Assembly (NCBI GenBank): GCA_963777355.1
Contig: CAVZQK010000080.1
Location: forward strand, 372,001 to 436,000
Origin: DATJHM01 sp963777355
Lineage (GTDB): Bacteria > Chloroflexota > Ktedonobacteria > Ktedonobacterales > Ktedonobacteraceae
DNA length: 64,000 bases
Direction: 5' to 3'
Within the stretch, counting starts at the first letter, position 1. Each line of letters opens with the position of its first letter. The notes beneath the pieces are model-generated. The model did not search any database. It had not been told where the DNA came from and saw nothing but the letters and a program-made list of their open reading frames with translations. Positions 8,133 to 17,751 of the stretch are shown one piece after another. The position numbers and the translations under genes are program-made.

Positions 8133-10115
8133 TCATTTTACATTCCATAATTGCACTGTTCCATCTGTAGCAGCAGCAGCAATGTGTCTACCATCCATCG
8201 ACCACGCAAGCTGGTTAATCTGCACAAAGGTATTGGGTATTGCCACAAGCAAGCTATCTGTATCTGCATTCCAGAGCTGCATCGCGTCAGATGTGGACAT
8301 TACAAAACGTGTATTGTCCGGTGCCCAGCTTAATGCTAATGAGGAATTTTCAGCCTGCTGCATATGCGCATATTCTGTCGTACTAAGTGAGGTCCTCCCA
8401 ATCTGTCGGCTCCACTCACTTACTAGATTGCTCTGGTCATAATATAAGAGCTTCTCCCCGTCCCCTGACCAGGTCATTGCTATTACTTTTGCGCTGCCAT
8501 AAATATTTTGTGGTACTACAAAATTTCGGTCTGTGACGCTCCAAATATCTATGGGTGCGTTTAAAATTACAGCATCAAAAGTAGCAACAGCCAGGTCTGT
8601 GCCATATGGCGATAGGGCGAGTGCGCTGATTGGCCCATGAGAACCTTTATAGGTTGCCAGAAGGGTCATTTTCTCCGCAATACTCCACACTTGTACAGTG
8701 TTGTCCCCCCAATTTACTGCGATATGCTGTCCATCATCCGACCACGCAACTAGTGGGTGCATGGCATGTACGTTTGCTCCCGCTGCTATATCTAGCAAAG
8801 GTTCCGCCTGGGCATTTCCGTTTTCTTGGATGACGACAATATGCCTGTTCGCTGTCAAAATCGCTATGCGCAATCCCTCAACGATCCACTTCATTCCCAG
8901 TACAATATTCCCGTTCCCCTGCCGGTACTCAGCCATATGGCGGCAGGAATCTGCCTGATATACTTCAACTCTTCCGCCGCCGCCAGCTACTGCAAAAAGG
9001 GCATTCCTAGATTTATCCAGTGACCATGCAATAACATCGTTGCCGCCATTGCTCCCTGGATGAAATACACAGGTCAGGCTCCCGTGGCTGGCCGCTGCGC
9101 TCTGGTGAAAGCGCTGGTCCAGGCTATACCAACCCACACCAAGACCCAAAATAAGCACTGCAACCAGAATTTTCTCTAGAATAAGATTTCTTTGCCGTCT
9201 TTTTACTTCATTTCTCTGTGTATGCCGCCTGCTCACTCTTCGTTGTGCAGGGAGAATGCTGATCCTTCTGTATTCATCAACTTCTTTTGCTCCCCACCTC
9301 TGACTCTCTTCCTGTTCATTGCTTTGCAACTCGCTCTTGTGAACCTCTACTATAGATCTATGCGGTAGTGTTAATGGTCCCGTATCAGGAAGTTTTCTCC
9401 CAGGAAGTTCGAGTAAGGACCTCTCTGGTAGCTCTCCTTCTTGTCCAGAAATCGCTAGCTCGACTAATTTCTCATGCTCGATAGCTGTGGTATTGTTGAT
9501 CGCCTGCTCTATGCGCTCTTTCATAATAAGCTCGGCAGCTTCTCGCACTAACCAGGAAGGATCATGGAGCATATCTAATAATGCTTCAGGTGCATATTCT
9601 TTCAATCTTCCCAATGCCCAGACGGCCTCGGCCCTTACCAATTCATCTTCATCATGCATTGCCTCTATTAATGGCACAAGTGGAGCTCGCTCTATCTGTT
9701 CCCCTAATGCATGCGCTGCACTGGCTCGTATATACCAGGCCGGATCTTGCAGACTTGTAAGCAGTAGCTCAAGCGGAGCCTTTTCTTTCAATGTACCTAG
9801 TATGTTTACTGCTGTTGCTCGCACCGCTTCATCATTATCTTGCAGTGCTTTTTGTAACCCGGAAGATGCTTCAGCTTGCAGCGCAAGCGCCTGTACCGCT
9901 CTAATACGCTGCGCTCGTTCAGAAGCATTCAGCTCGTTCAGTATCTCTTCCTGGCTCTTCTCACCAGACATAGGCATAGAGGAAATCAGGCCGAGGGCAG
10001 CCATGATGTTCTTCACAGGCTCAGTAGCGATTGACGTCTCTTCAACGTTTTGTGACCGCAACTCGCTCTCCTGCGGATCGGGAGTCACGTTCTGCTGACT
10101 CTCGTTGTATTCCAT
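8133..10115 (-). CDS. HEAT-repeat / transmembrane / WD40-repeat protein
   Basis: A 660-residue protein in three parts. Residues about 65-200 hold four HEAT/PBS-lyase-like repeats (for example DEAVRATAVNILGTL, PAWYIRASAAHALG, DELVRAEAVWALG and PSWLVREAAELIM). A single membrane helix (ILVAVLILGLGVGWY, about 315-332) follows a basic stretch. Residues about 350-660 form a WD40-like propeller with repeats ending in VQVWS, IWSV and VQLWNV. Topology: HEAT inside, propeller outside. The gene starts 9 bp after the ECF sigma factor gene, so it is a candidate membrane anti-sigma or sensor partner, although no zinc anti-sigma motif is present. The partner role is inferred from position only. Confidence 0.85.
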   Translation of the reverse strand: MEYNESQQNVTPDPQESELRSQNVEETSIATEPVKNIMAALGLISSMPMSGEKSQEEILNELNASERAQRIRAVQALALQAEASSGLQKALQDNDEAVRATAVNILGTLKEKAPLELLLTSLQDPAWYIRASAAHALGEQIERAPLVPLIEAMHDEDELVRAEAVWALGRLKEYAPEALLDMLHDPSWLVREAAELIMKERIEQAINNTTAIEHEKLVELAISGQEGELPERSLLELPGRKLPDTGPLTLPHRSIVEVHKSELQSNEQEESQRWGAKEVDEYRRISILPAQRRVSRRHTQRNEVKRRQRNLILEKILVAVLILGLGVGWYSLDQRFHQSAAASHGSLTCVFHPGSNGGNDVIAWSLDKSRNALFAVAGGGGRVEVYQADSCRHMAEYRQGNGNIVLGMKWIVEGLRIAILTANRHIVVIQENGNAQAEPLLDIAAGANVHAMHPLVAWSDDGQHIAVNWGDNTVQVWSIAEKMTLLATYKGSHGPISALALSPYGTDLAVATFDAVILNAPIDIWSVTDRNFVVPQNIYGSAKVIAMTWSGDGEKLLYYDQSNLVSEWSRQIGRTSLSTTEYAHMQQAENSSLALSWAPDNTRFVMSTSDAMQLWNADTDSLLVAIPNTFVQINQLAWSMDGRHIAAAATDGTVQLWNVK

Positions 10116-10124
10116 GACTTCACC

Positions 10125-10700
10125 TTACCTGTTCGTCTGTACTGCTAATGCCTTTTGCAACATTTTTAGCCCACGATGTACGCTCACTTTGACCGTTCCT
10201 ACGCGCACATTTAAAATATCTGCAATCTCTTGTTGGCTAAATCCCTCAAAATAATAAAGGCTCACTACATCTCGGTAGCGTGGTGGCAACGCTGCTACTT
10301 GCTTCTCTAACTCTTCACGCCTCTCTCTTTGTTCTAATAACGCCTCTGGCTGCTCACTCTCTAGATCTGGAAGATCTGCGCTTGAATCATCTTCGCCTTC
10401 CAGTGAAAGACAATTCGGTTGTTTGTTGCGCGATAAATAGTTTGTGCAGGCGTTCCACGCAATTGTATATAACCATCCACGCAACTTCAAATCTCTGATC
10501 TGCGAAGTTGAATAACGCTTTAATGCCAGATAGGCACGCAAAAATATTTCCTGTACCAGGTCTTCGGCATCCTGGACAGAAATCATGCGCCGAATGACAA
10601 ATGTTCTTAGCGGCTTCCAATATTGTACTACCAGGCGCTCATAGTTCCCTGCCACATCAATCGCAAGCGCATTGAGAAGCTCCCTGTTTTCTGGCTCCAT
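10125..10700 (-). CDS. ECF-type RNA polymerase sigma factor
   Basis: The protein of about 191 residues has sigma region 2 (VQYWKPLRTFVIRRM then DAEDLVQEIFLRAYLAL) and region 4 (LPPRYRDVVSLYYFEGFSQQEIADIL then VRVGTVKVSVHRGLKML), joined by an acidic linker. It directs RNA polymerase to a regulon that cannot be read from this window. The ATG at 10700 has AAGGAG close upstream; an in-frame GTG at 10730 would add ten residues. The sigma gene is first in an apparent operon with the HEAT/WD40 membrane protein, which probably controls it or responds to the same signal. Confidence 0.92.
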   Translation of the reverse strand: MEPENRELLNALAIDVAGNYERLVVQYWKPLRTFVIRRMISVQDAEDLVQEIFLRAYLALKRYSTSQIRDLKLRGWLYTIAWNACTNYLSRNKQPNCLSLEGEDDSSADLPDLESEQPEALLEQRERREELEKQVAALPPRYRDVVSLYYFEGFSQQEIADILNVRVGTVKVSVHRGLKMLQKALAVQTNR

Positions 10701-10941
10701 AGCACTCCTTGCAATCCTCTCCTGTATCACACACCTCTTCTATAAGTTTGATAACACAAAATCACCCTCTCCGGTTACACGCTGGCAGTTAAGTACAGCT
10801 TCTGATATTATGTAAGAAGGTAAATCGTTGGTATTTTTCATTCTTGTTCAATGCTTCAGCTCAAGGTATATTTCTTTTGCCAGTGAGGCTACAAAAGTTT
10901 TTACGGTGCTTCGATGCTGAAACACTATTAGAACATGCCGA

Positions 10942-11045
10942 AGATAAGCACTGACTGCACGCTATTTTAAGGCGCGTTCTAGGATGTGTCTGCGATAAGT
11001 TCAGTTGCTACTGATTGCACGGTGCTTTGAGGCATGTTCTCAGGA
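10942..11045 (+). repeat. Degenerate ~43-bp direct repeat upstream of a binding-protein gene
   Basis: Two imperfect copies (10942-10984 and 11002-11045, period about 60) share the pattern actGcacg-n-TTTtgAGGC-n-GTTCT-n-AGGA. The second copy supplies the AGGAGG ribosome site of the gene at 11053. The rest of the 10701-11052 spacer shows nothing recognisable. Confidence 0.5.
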
Positions 11046-11052
11046 GGTAGCT

Positions 11053-12402
11053 ATGAGACGGCTTATTCCTCTGTTCTTCATCTTTGTGCTCTTTCTCACA
11101 AGCTGTAGCGGTAATACGTCTTTTACTCCACATTCTACCGTTACTCAGCATACACAATCTCTGGGTGATTCAGCTTCTTCCTGCCCTATCCCTAACAAAA
11201 ATCTCTCTCCTAAACCAGATGCTCCTGGCCCTATCTCGCTTACTGTTATGGGCTGGTCCTCAACAACGGCAGAGGATAATCTCGATAAAAGCCTGCTTGC
11301 TGATTTCCAGCGCCTTCATCCTTCTATAAAACTAAAATGGATTTCAGCAAATGGTGACTACGCCGCTACTATGGCTTTTCTGAGCGCTCAAAAGAAACTT
11401 CCTGATGTTTTCTTTATGCGCCCCGATATGGCTCCTTCATATATTTCTCAACAAAAACTGCTTGATCTTTCTCCCTATATGCAGCGTGATCATGTGCAAG
11501 CCAACTCTTACTATCCTGTCCTTTTTACGCCTTTTCTTTGTAATTCGACTGTTTATGGTATTCCTAAAGACTGGAATACACTTGGTGTTTTCTACAATAA
11601 AACCTTCTTCCGCCAGATCGGTCTCCCTTTTCCCAATCCTGGCTGGACCTGGAATACTCTGCGCACTGCTGCACTCAAACTTACTCATCTTTCTCCAAAT
11701 GGCGCGTCTCACTATGGTATCTCTCTCCCTGCTCTCTCAAGTCGTTGGCTGGCTTTTCTTTTTGCCAATGGCGGCTCTGTCCTTAACTCTGATCAGACGA
11801 AATCATCCTTTAATACTCCCGCCGCTGTCGCTGCACTTAATTTCTACAGCAGTATGCAACTGCAAGATCATTCCTCTATTCTCCCCGGCTCACTGGACGC
11901 TTCCTGGTCTGGTGAGGTTTTCGGCAGACAACAGGCGGCAATGGTTATTGAGGGTGGCTGGCTCGTGCCTTTTTTGAAGGAGAACTATTCTTCTGTAGAT
12001 TATGGCATCGCTCCTCTCCCTTCGGGCCCTCAAAAGAAGCGGGCCAATCTGCTCTTTACCAATGCCTGGGCCGCCAGCGCAACCACAAACTATCCCGAAG
12101 CAAGCTGGGAGCTCATTCAATATATGACGAGCTCACCTGTACAAACACGTGTTTTACACTCTGGCCTTGCTCTTCCTTCCCTTGCTTCCTTAGCTAATGA
12201 TTCCTTTATTCAGCAGCAACTTGCAATAAAAACATTGTTTGACGCTTTACCGTATAGCACGCTCGATTACTACGGCCTGCAAGATACTTTTATCCATGAC
12301 CATCTTGATAACGCTATTCAAAATGTTCTCATCGGTAAAATGAGTACGCAAAGTGCTCTGGCTAATGCCGCTTCTCAGGTTGACTCTACTCTTTCTCCCT
12401 GA
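11053..12402 (+). CDS. Sugar ABC transporter substrate-binding lipoprotein (family 1)
   Basis: A 449-residue extracellular binding protein. The N-terminus has a signal peptide with lipobox LTSC, so it should be lipid-anchored outside the membrane. The mature part follows the family-1 (MalE/UgpB-like) layout: ISLTVMGWSSTTAEDNL, then LPDVFFMRPDMAPSYI, YGIPKDWNTLGVFYNK, PNPGWTWNTLR and NAWAASATTNYPEASWELIQYM. The ATG at 11053 is preceded by AGGAGG; a longer frame from 11005 would put extra residues before the signal. A close paralogue follows at 12947. It probably feeds the two permeases at 14942-16821. The sugar is unknown. Confidence 0.92.
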   Translation: MRRLIPLFFIFVLFLTSCSGNTSFTPHSTVTQHTQSLGDSASSCPIPNKNLSPKPDAPGPISLTVMGWSSTTAEDNLDKSLLADFQRLHPSIKLKWISANGDYAATMAFLSAQKKLPDVFFMRPDMAPSYISQQKLLDLSPYMQRDHVQANSYYPVLFTPFLCNSTVYGIPKDWNTLGVFYNKTFFRQIGLPFPNPGWTWNTLRTAALKLTHLSPNGASHYGISLPALSSRWLAFLFANGGSVLNSDQTKSSFNTPAAVAALNFYSSMQLQDHSSILPGSLDASWSGEVFGRQQAAMVIEGGWLVPFLKENYSSVDYGIAPLPSGPQKKRANLLFTNAWAASATTNYPEASWELIQYMTSSPVQTRVLHSGLALPSLASLANDSFIQQQLAIKTLFDALPYSTLDYYGLQDTFIHDHLDNAIQNVLIGKMSTQSALANAASQVDSTLSP

Positions 12403-12574
12403 CTCTTCTCTCCCTTGTAACCTTTCTCCCTGCCTTGTGTTATTCCTCTATAGAAAGACAATTTTTTCCCATCTATTTCTCTAGTACTCTGTCAAAGGTT
12501 AAAAGATGTAGTGTATGGATTACATACATCGTAGCCCTGAAAAATCCGCTCGAACGACCTTCCTGAGAGCTACG

Positions 12575-12792
12575 ATACAGATGTAGAATCGCGTAGGGCA
12601 GAGCGGCTTGGCCGTCTCCAGTTCGCTAAGAGCTCATTTGCCGGATAGTAATCATCTTGTAAATGGCTTCTGAGGTAGCAAGGTGGATCATCCATACAGA
12701 TGTAGAATCGCGTAGGGCAGAGCGGCTAGGCCGTCTCCGGTTCGCTAAGAGCTCAGTTGCCGGATAGTAATCATCTTGTAAATGGCTTCTGA
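12575..12792 (+). repeat. Two 99-bp direct repeats containing the CCTACG-type palindrome
   Basis: Copies at 12575-12673 and 12694-12792 differ at only a few bases and are separated by 20 bp. Each contains CGTAGGGCAGAGCGGC then GCCGTCTCC, the inverted form of the palindrome family also seen at 14350, 34297 and 40466. They lie in the 12403-12946 spacer between the two binding-protein genes. Confidence 0.85.
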
Positions 12793-12946
12793 CAACGTAC
12801 AGGCAAAGAGTTATAGAACTTTTCTTCTTACAAAATCATCTCTACATGTACACCGGTTGTACTGTTGAGATAATAAGAAGTAGACGGTCTTATATGTTTT
12901 CTCCTACCTATTTGGGACATTTTCTATTTAAATAATGGAGGTTTGT

Positions 12947-14309
12947 GTGAAAAGGCTTATTACCCCTCTCGTCCTTTTGTGCCTGCTGCTGCTTTCAGCT
13001 TGCGGTAATCAGAGCACGACGAATACTAGCGGTTATTCTTCAGGAGGTAGTCCACAGGAGGGGCTGACAGGCGGTAATAACTACTATTGCCTGTCCCAGT
13101 AATACAAGTGGTTCAGTGGCTGCCCCTGAGCAGGGGAAAGTTACTCTGACGGTGAGTGGCTGGTCCTCTTCCCCGGCTGAGGATGCGCTGGTCCAGTCCA
13201 ATCTCAATAAGTTTCAACAGAGTCATCCCAATATTCAGCTCAAATGGTCTCCTATTACGGGCGACTATCCTACAAAGATGCGTGCAAATATTGCCAGTGG
13301 TAATGCTCCTGATGTCTTCTATCTTTCGACAGATATGGCCCCTGAGTATATTACCGCCGGTAAATTGCTAAATCTTTCTCCTTATATGGCTCGTGATGCA
13401 GTGAAGTCAACTGATTATTATCCTTCGCTGATTACCCCCTTTAGTTGCAAATCTGGTCAGGTATACGGCGTTCCTAAGGATTGGGGTACTCTCGGTGTCT
13501 TCTATAATAAGAAGATGTTTCAATCCGCAAATATCTCTGCCCCCGCCGCTAATTGGACCTGGGATGATATGCGCGCTGATGCAAAGAAATTGACAAAATC
13601 TGGCAATGCCGCTACCTCTGTCTATGGCGTCACTCTTGCTGCTCAATCTCAGCGCTGGCTCGCTTTCTTGCTGGCAGATGGTGGCTCTGTCCTCAATTCA
13701 GATGGCTCTCAGTCGGCTTTTACAAACCAGGCTGGCATTGACTCACTTAACTTCTATGCGGGCTTTCACAAAGATGGCTCTTCGGTTCAGCCTGCCGATG
13801 TAGCTGCGGGTTGGGCTGGTGATGCTTTCGGTAAACAACGTGCCGCAATGGCGGTTGAAGGCCCCTGGTTGATACCTTATATGCAGCAAAATTTTGCTAG
13901 CGTAGATTATGGTATCGCCCCTCTCCCCGTCGCTCCTACCGGAAAACGTGCCGATCTGATCTTTACAAATGCCTGGTCCGCCTTTGCTGCCACGAAACAT
14001 CCAGATGCCGCCTGGGAATTGGTGAAGTATATGACTGGGCAGGCGGTTCAAGGGAGCCAGCTCCATGCCGGTTTTGCTCTACCCTCTCTAAAGAGCCTGG
14101 CGACTGATTCGTACTTTACGACCAATCCCGGCTTTAAAGTCCTTTTCGATGCCGCAACTTATGGCTACGCTGATAATTTCGGCCCTCATACCGCGGTCAT
14201 TCATACGAAATTGGATGATGCTGTTGAAAAGGTCTTGCTGGGAAAGGCTTCGGCTTCTGATGCCCTGCAATCAGCGGCCAATCAAATTAATATAGAACTA
14301 CAATCCTGA
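12947..14309 (+). CDS. Second sugar ABC substrate-binding lipoprotein, frameshifted in this sequence
   Basis: A paralogue of the gene at 11053. The true start is the GTG at 12947 (GGAGG upstream), encoding MKRLITPLVLLCLLLLSACG, a signal peptide with lipobox. That frame stops near 13100, and the rest continues from about 13070 in the next frame with ACPSNTSGSVAAPEQGK, VTLTVSGWSSS, APDVFYLSTDMAPEYI, YGVPKDWGTLGVFYNK and NAWSAFAATKHPDAAWELVKYM. Removing one A in the run at 13076-13080 restores a 453-residue protein. The frameshift must lie between 13068 and 13095, because the downstream frame has a stop at 13065. A short ORF from 13116 would lack the leader. Confidence 0.85.
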
Positions 14310-14349
14310 CAATGGTGCTAACAATATAGTACTCAGTCAATCTTTCCTC

Positions 14350-14494
14350 GTAGGGTAGATCGGCTTGCCCGTCTCCTGCTCGCCAACGATGTACTTGCTG
14401 GAATGGATCTCCCGTAGGAGAGTGACCCGTGTAGGGCAGATCGGCTTGCCCGTCTCCTGCTCGCCAACGATGTACTTGCTGGAATGGATCTCCC
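14350..14494 (+). repeat. Two 64-bp direct repeats of the palindrome family
   Basis: Copies at 14350-14413 and 14431-14494 (period 81) are nearly identical and begin GTAGGGCAGATCGGCTTG, then CCGTCTCCTGCTCGCC. This is the reverse orientation of the elements at 34297 and 40466. They lie just after the second binding-protein gene. Confidence 0.85.
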
Positions 14495-14734
14495 CTACCA
14501 CGAAACTTTGACGGAGGAGTAGTTCAATCAGCAAAACTGCTATTCCAATACTATCAAGAAATCGCGATTTCTGTCGATAGCTAGCTATGTATGGGTATAC
14601 TGCTATCGCTTGCCTACTACCCCTCTTGTCCTACTGTGAGGATACGAAAATAGCTCTGAGCGAGAGGGGTGGTAGCCATTCACTATAGCGTTTGTATAGG
14701 CTTAAATCCAGCCACCAGTGGTATGCTTGAAATT

Positions 14735-14863
14735 TTGTAGACCGTGTAGACTAAATGCTTTCGTGTAGCGTTTATCTGTAACTCTTGTAGGAATCCTTGT
14801 AGCCCTTGTGTAGCTACAAATCCAGCATTCTGGCTGATCCTGTAGCATGTGTATACTTTGTAA
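14735..14863 (+). promoter_or_regulatory. Helically phased TGTAG/TGTAA motif array
   Basis: Motifs (T/G/C)TGTA(G/A) start at about 14735, 14744, 14763, 14774, 14785, 14797, 14808, 14840 and 14858, so most steps are 9-12 bp or twice that. They fall 80-210 bp before the permease gene at 14942. Regular placement on one helix face could be a multi-site operator. No known regulator is assigned. Confidence 0.35.
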
Positions 14864-14941
14864 GATTTCTGCAAGCAAACACTCTGCTTTCCGCTTCTGC
14901 ACACGCAAAAGTAGAGGTATCCTTTGTTAAGGAGAATGTAT

Positions 14942-15892
14942 ATGGCAATACCATCAATATCTACTGCCCCGTCTTTAGAGAAGAAATCTCGCCCTCGCTC
15001 TGCGGCAAAAGGCCAGTCGCGTGAGACCCTGGCGGCTTATCTCTTTCTTTCCCCTTATCTGTTTGTGCTGCTCGCTTTCTTTCTTCTCGCTGGCCTCTAT
15101 GGCGCTGGTCTCAGCCTTTTTAAAATTGATATCGGCTTCACCTCCCCTGAATTTGTTGGCCTGCGCAATTACCAGAATCTCTTTCAGCAACTTGCCTATT
15201 TTAATGATAGCGATTTCTGGATCTCTATGGTCAATATTCTGAAATTTGTTGTGGCTGTGGTCATCGGTCAGACGGTTCTGGCTCTGCTTCTGGCCTTGCT
15301 TCTTCAAGCCACGGCCAGACGCTTTAGAGGCATATTCCGCACGATTTTCTATCTTCCGGCTGTGACTTCATCGGTGGCTATCGCTCTGATGTTTCTCTGG
15401 TTTTATAATCCTCAGGGCATTATCAACTATCTACTCTCTCTGCTCGGTATCCCCGGCCCTCACTGGTTAGAAGATCCAACTTTTGCTCTGCCTGCTCTGA
15501 TGCTGCTCAATATCTGGACTACCTCAGCTACATTTATGCTCTACTTTCTGGCTGGCATCCAGGACCTCCCGCAGGAACTCTATGAGGCGGCCAGAGTCGA
15601 TGGCGCGAATCGTTGGCATCTTTTTGCCCGTATTACTGTACCACTTCTGCGCCCGGTCATCTTTCTGGTGGTTGCCCTGGGGACCATCTCCTCTTTCCAG
15701 ATGTTCGATCAGGCTATGTTTATGACCGGTGGCGGCCCTCTCCGCTCTACTCTGACACCTCTGCTCGAAATTTATAATGCGGCCTTCCGCGATAATCATT
15801 TTGGCCTGGCAGCAGCTATGTCGGTGCTCCTCTTTATTCTGATTTTCCTGGTCACTATTGTTCAACGCCGTCTGATTGATGTTAATAACTGA
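14942..15892 (+). CDS. Sugar ABC transporter permease (MalF type)
   Basis: An inner-membrane permease of 316 residues with six predicted helices, starting at YLFLSPYLFVLLAFFLLAG. The cytoplasmic EAA loop ELYEAARVDGANRWHLF, followed by ITVPLLRPV, is the ATPase docking site and is intact. The ATG at 14942 has AAGGAG seven bases upstream; a longer frame from 14924 is less likely. It is followed 38 bp later by the second permease gene. With the binding proteins upstream this makes a carbohydrate importer of the CUT1 type, but no ATPase gene is present here, so a shared MsmX/UgpC-like ATPase from elsewhere is expected. Confidence 0.93.
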   Translation: MAIPSISTAPSLEKKSRPRSAAKGQSRETLAAYLFLSPYLFVLLAFFLLAGLYGAGLSLFKIDIGFTSPEFVGLRNYQNLFQQLAYFNDSDFWISMVNILKFVVAVVIGQTVLALLLALLLQATARRFRGIFRTIFYLPAVTSSVAIALMFLWFYNPQGIINYLLSLLGIPGPHWLEDPTFALPALMLLNIWTTSATFMLYFLAGIQDLPQELYEAARVDGANRWHLFARITVPLLRPVIFLVVALGTISSFQMFDQAMFMTGGGPLRSTLTPLLEIYNAAFRDNHFGLAAAMSVLLFILIFLVTIVQRRLIDVNN

Positions 15893-15930
15893 TGTCGTTT
15901 TGAAAAGATTTTTTGCAAAGGAGCATCGCT

Positions 15931-16821
15931 ATGGTTCAAGTTCCACTTAGTACCCCTGCTACCCCCGCTGAAGATACCCCTGTTAAGCCAAAACGTCGCC
16001 GTATCTGGCACTGGCAACACATTGTCCTTTATATCATTCTTGCCCTGTTCACTGTTACTTCGCTGGGTCCTTTTATCTTTTCTTTTTTCTCTTCTTTCAA
16101 GACCTTCTCTCATATTCTCGATTTTCCGCCAACCTTTTTCCCTCAACCCTGGACCTTTGATAACTTTAGTAAACTCATTAATTACCCAGGTTTTCCTCGC
16201 TGGATCTTCAATTCGTTTGTAGTTAGTATTAGTATCGCTGTCTTGAATGTCCTCTTTTCAGCTATGGCAGGCTACGCTCTTTCGCGCCTGAAATTTCCAG
16301 GCCGGAACCTCGTCTTTACGTTGACGCTTGCGGTAATGATGATTCCAATCCCTGTATTGATTATTCCCAAGTTCTTAATTATGAATAGTCTCGGCCTGGT
16401 CAATACCTACTTTGCGATTATTCTCCCCCTCATGGCCCAGCCTTTCTCGGTCTTTCTTATGATTCAATTTATGAAGTCTCTTCCTCGTGAACTTGAGGAA
16501 TCAGCTATGCTGGATGGGGCTTCTTATCAGACTATCTTCCGCCAGGTAATTTTGCCCCTGGTAAAACCAGCTCTGACTGCTGTGACAATTCTGAGCTTTC
16601 AGGGTGCCTGGAACGACTTCCTCTGGCCCCTGCTGACTCTCGATAGCCAGAATATGTATACCTTGCCGGTGGGCCTCTTCTTCTTCAAGGATGCACATTA
16701 TACTGAGTACAATCTGCTGATCGCTGGCTCGATGTTCAATACAATCCCTATGCTCGTTCTTTTCTTCATCTTCCAGCGCTACTTTATTGAAGGTGTGACT
16801 AGTTCAGCCGTCAAAGGCTGA
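15931..16821 (+). CDS. Sugar ABC transporter permease (MalG type)
   Basis: The 296-residue partner permease. It has a basic N-terminal tail (PKRRRIWHWQH), six membrane helices, and the EAA loop ELEESAMLDGASYQTIF followed by VILPLVKPAL. FQGAWNDFLWPLLTL is typical of MalG-type subunits. The ATG at 15931 follows AAGGAG with a seven-base gap. It should pair with the product of the preceding gene to form the membrane channel. A likely operon end lies in the 16822-17225 spacer. Confidence 0.93.
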   Translation: MVQVPLSTPATPAEDTPVKPKRRRIWHWQHIVLYIILALFTVTSLGPFIFSFFSSFKTFSHILDFPPTFFPQPWTFDNFSKLINYPGFPRWIFNSFVVSISIAVLNVLFSAMAGYALSRLKFPGRNLVFTLTLAVMMIPIPVLIIPKFLIMNSLGLVNTYFAIILPLMAQPFSVFLMIQFMKSLPRELEESAMLDGASYQTIFRQVILPLVKPALTAVTILSFQGAWNDFLWPLLTLDSQNMYTLPVGLFFFKDAHYTEYNLLIAGSMFNTIPMLVLFFIFQRYFIEGVTSSAVKG

Positions 16822-17225
16822 TTTTCTTGCGAAAGACAGAAGAATCTACTACAAACCTTGCACAATACGTGCAAATGGTTCACAATAGGAGCGTAGCCCA
16901 TACCCTTCTGTACGGTGCCATAGGATAGTTGCGAGCCGATTTTTTACATCGGCTCTAAGAATATCTCTCAAGCCAGCCCGTAATAAGCGGATGCGATTTA
17001 TTGAGACCCTTACTTAAAACACGCATCAAACCAATTTATCCCTGGTTTCAAGCGTGTTTTGTCAGGCTTTTCTTAAAGTACTATTCTTTTTTACTTGTAT
17101 AAGACGTTTTTCTGAGCACACAACTTTTTAGTTCACTGATTCGTTAATAACTTGAGGTAGTGTAGTGTTGGGCTTTGCTTTTAGCAGAGTCTCAATCAAG
17201 GACGAAAGTAGAGGGAAGAGAAGCG
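16822..17225. other. 404-bp spacer with two hairpins
   Basis: The spacer holds an 8-bp hairpin (GAGCCGAT with ATCGGCTC, about 16932-16956) and a longer interrupted hairpin at 17016-17060. No protein frame is convincing. Confidence 0.5.
17016..17060 (+). terminator. Possible terminator after the sugar ABC operon
   Basis: AAAACACGC pairs with GCGTGTTTT, and inside it AAACCA pairs with TGGTTT. The T-rich side is followed by GTCAGGCTTTTCTT. It lies about 200 bp after the last permease. Confidence 0.5.
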
Positions 17226-17333
17226 ATGAGTCTTGATGTAACGAATAATGTTCTTACCATGAGCATACAAATCCCTTACCTTATAGTCATTGTTATTATC
17301 ATCATCATCATTTCGCTGCTCAGGCGCAAATAA
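17226..17333 (+). CDS. Small hydrophobic membrane peptide (35 residues)
   Basis: ATG at 17226 to TAA at 17331-17333 encodes a short polar N-terminus (MSLDVTNNVLTMS), one isoleucine-rich membrane helix (YLIVIVIIIIIISLL) and a basic end RRK. A purine-rich GAGGGAAGAG lies upstream as a possible ribosome site. No homologue is recognised. A single-helix peptide with a positive tail fits a small regulatory or toxin-like membrane peptide, but this is not shown. Confidence 0.45.
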   Translation: MSLDVTNNVLTMSIQIPYLIVIVIIIIIISLLRRK

Positions 17334-17662
17334 ATACTTTGTGCCTGCTAGTATGGAAGAGCACGCCTGCTGTCGATCTCTTCTCCATACCGCCGAATAG
17401 GTCGCGCGAAAGCTGGATTGAGGCTTGACCTTTTCCGCTTGATTTCAGCTCCTATGGTTCGGCTATCTTATAGCTGACGTTGGGATTTCCAGAAAGGGTT
17501 TCTGGTGAAAGAGGGAACTTTCTCTAGAGAGGTTCTCTCTTTCGTATGCACTTTTTATCTGCTAATAATTCTCTTCCTGTAGGGATGATATTTCTATATT
17601 TATAGTAGAATAGATAAATAAAATTTTGTGCGTTGCTTTTACTTACTTATTTACCCTTCTGC
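17334..17662. other. Spacer before the galU promoter, no gene seen
   Basis: It contains a hairpin pairing GTATGGA with TCCATAC (about 17351-17391) and a purine/pyrimidine stem around 17500-17545, but no recognisable gene. Confidence 0.45.
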
Positions 17663-17691
17663 TTGACCTGTACGCTGCAATACACTACACT
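17663..17691 (+). promoter_or_regulatory. Sigma-70-type promoter of galU
   Basis: TTGACC (17663-17668), a 17-bp spacer and TACACT (17686-17691) lie 60 bp before the galU start codon. Confidence 0.65.
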
Positions 17692-17751
17692 AAAGCCAGA
17701 GGGGCGGTGAGTCTTTCAATGGCTTACTCTGCCTTAGTATGAGGAGGATTA

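Noticed and set aside
9487..10098. 203-codon plus-strand ORF rich in Ser and Ala
   Set aside because: It is the antisense shadow of the HEAT-repeat coding region.
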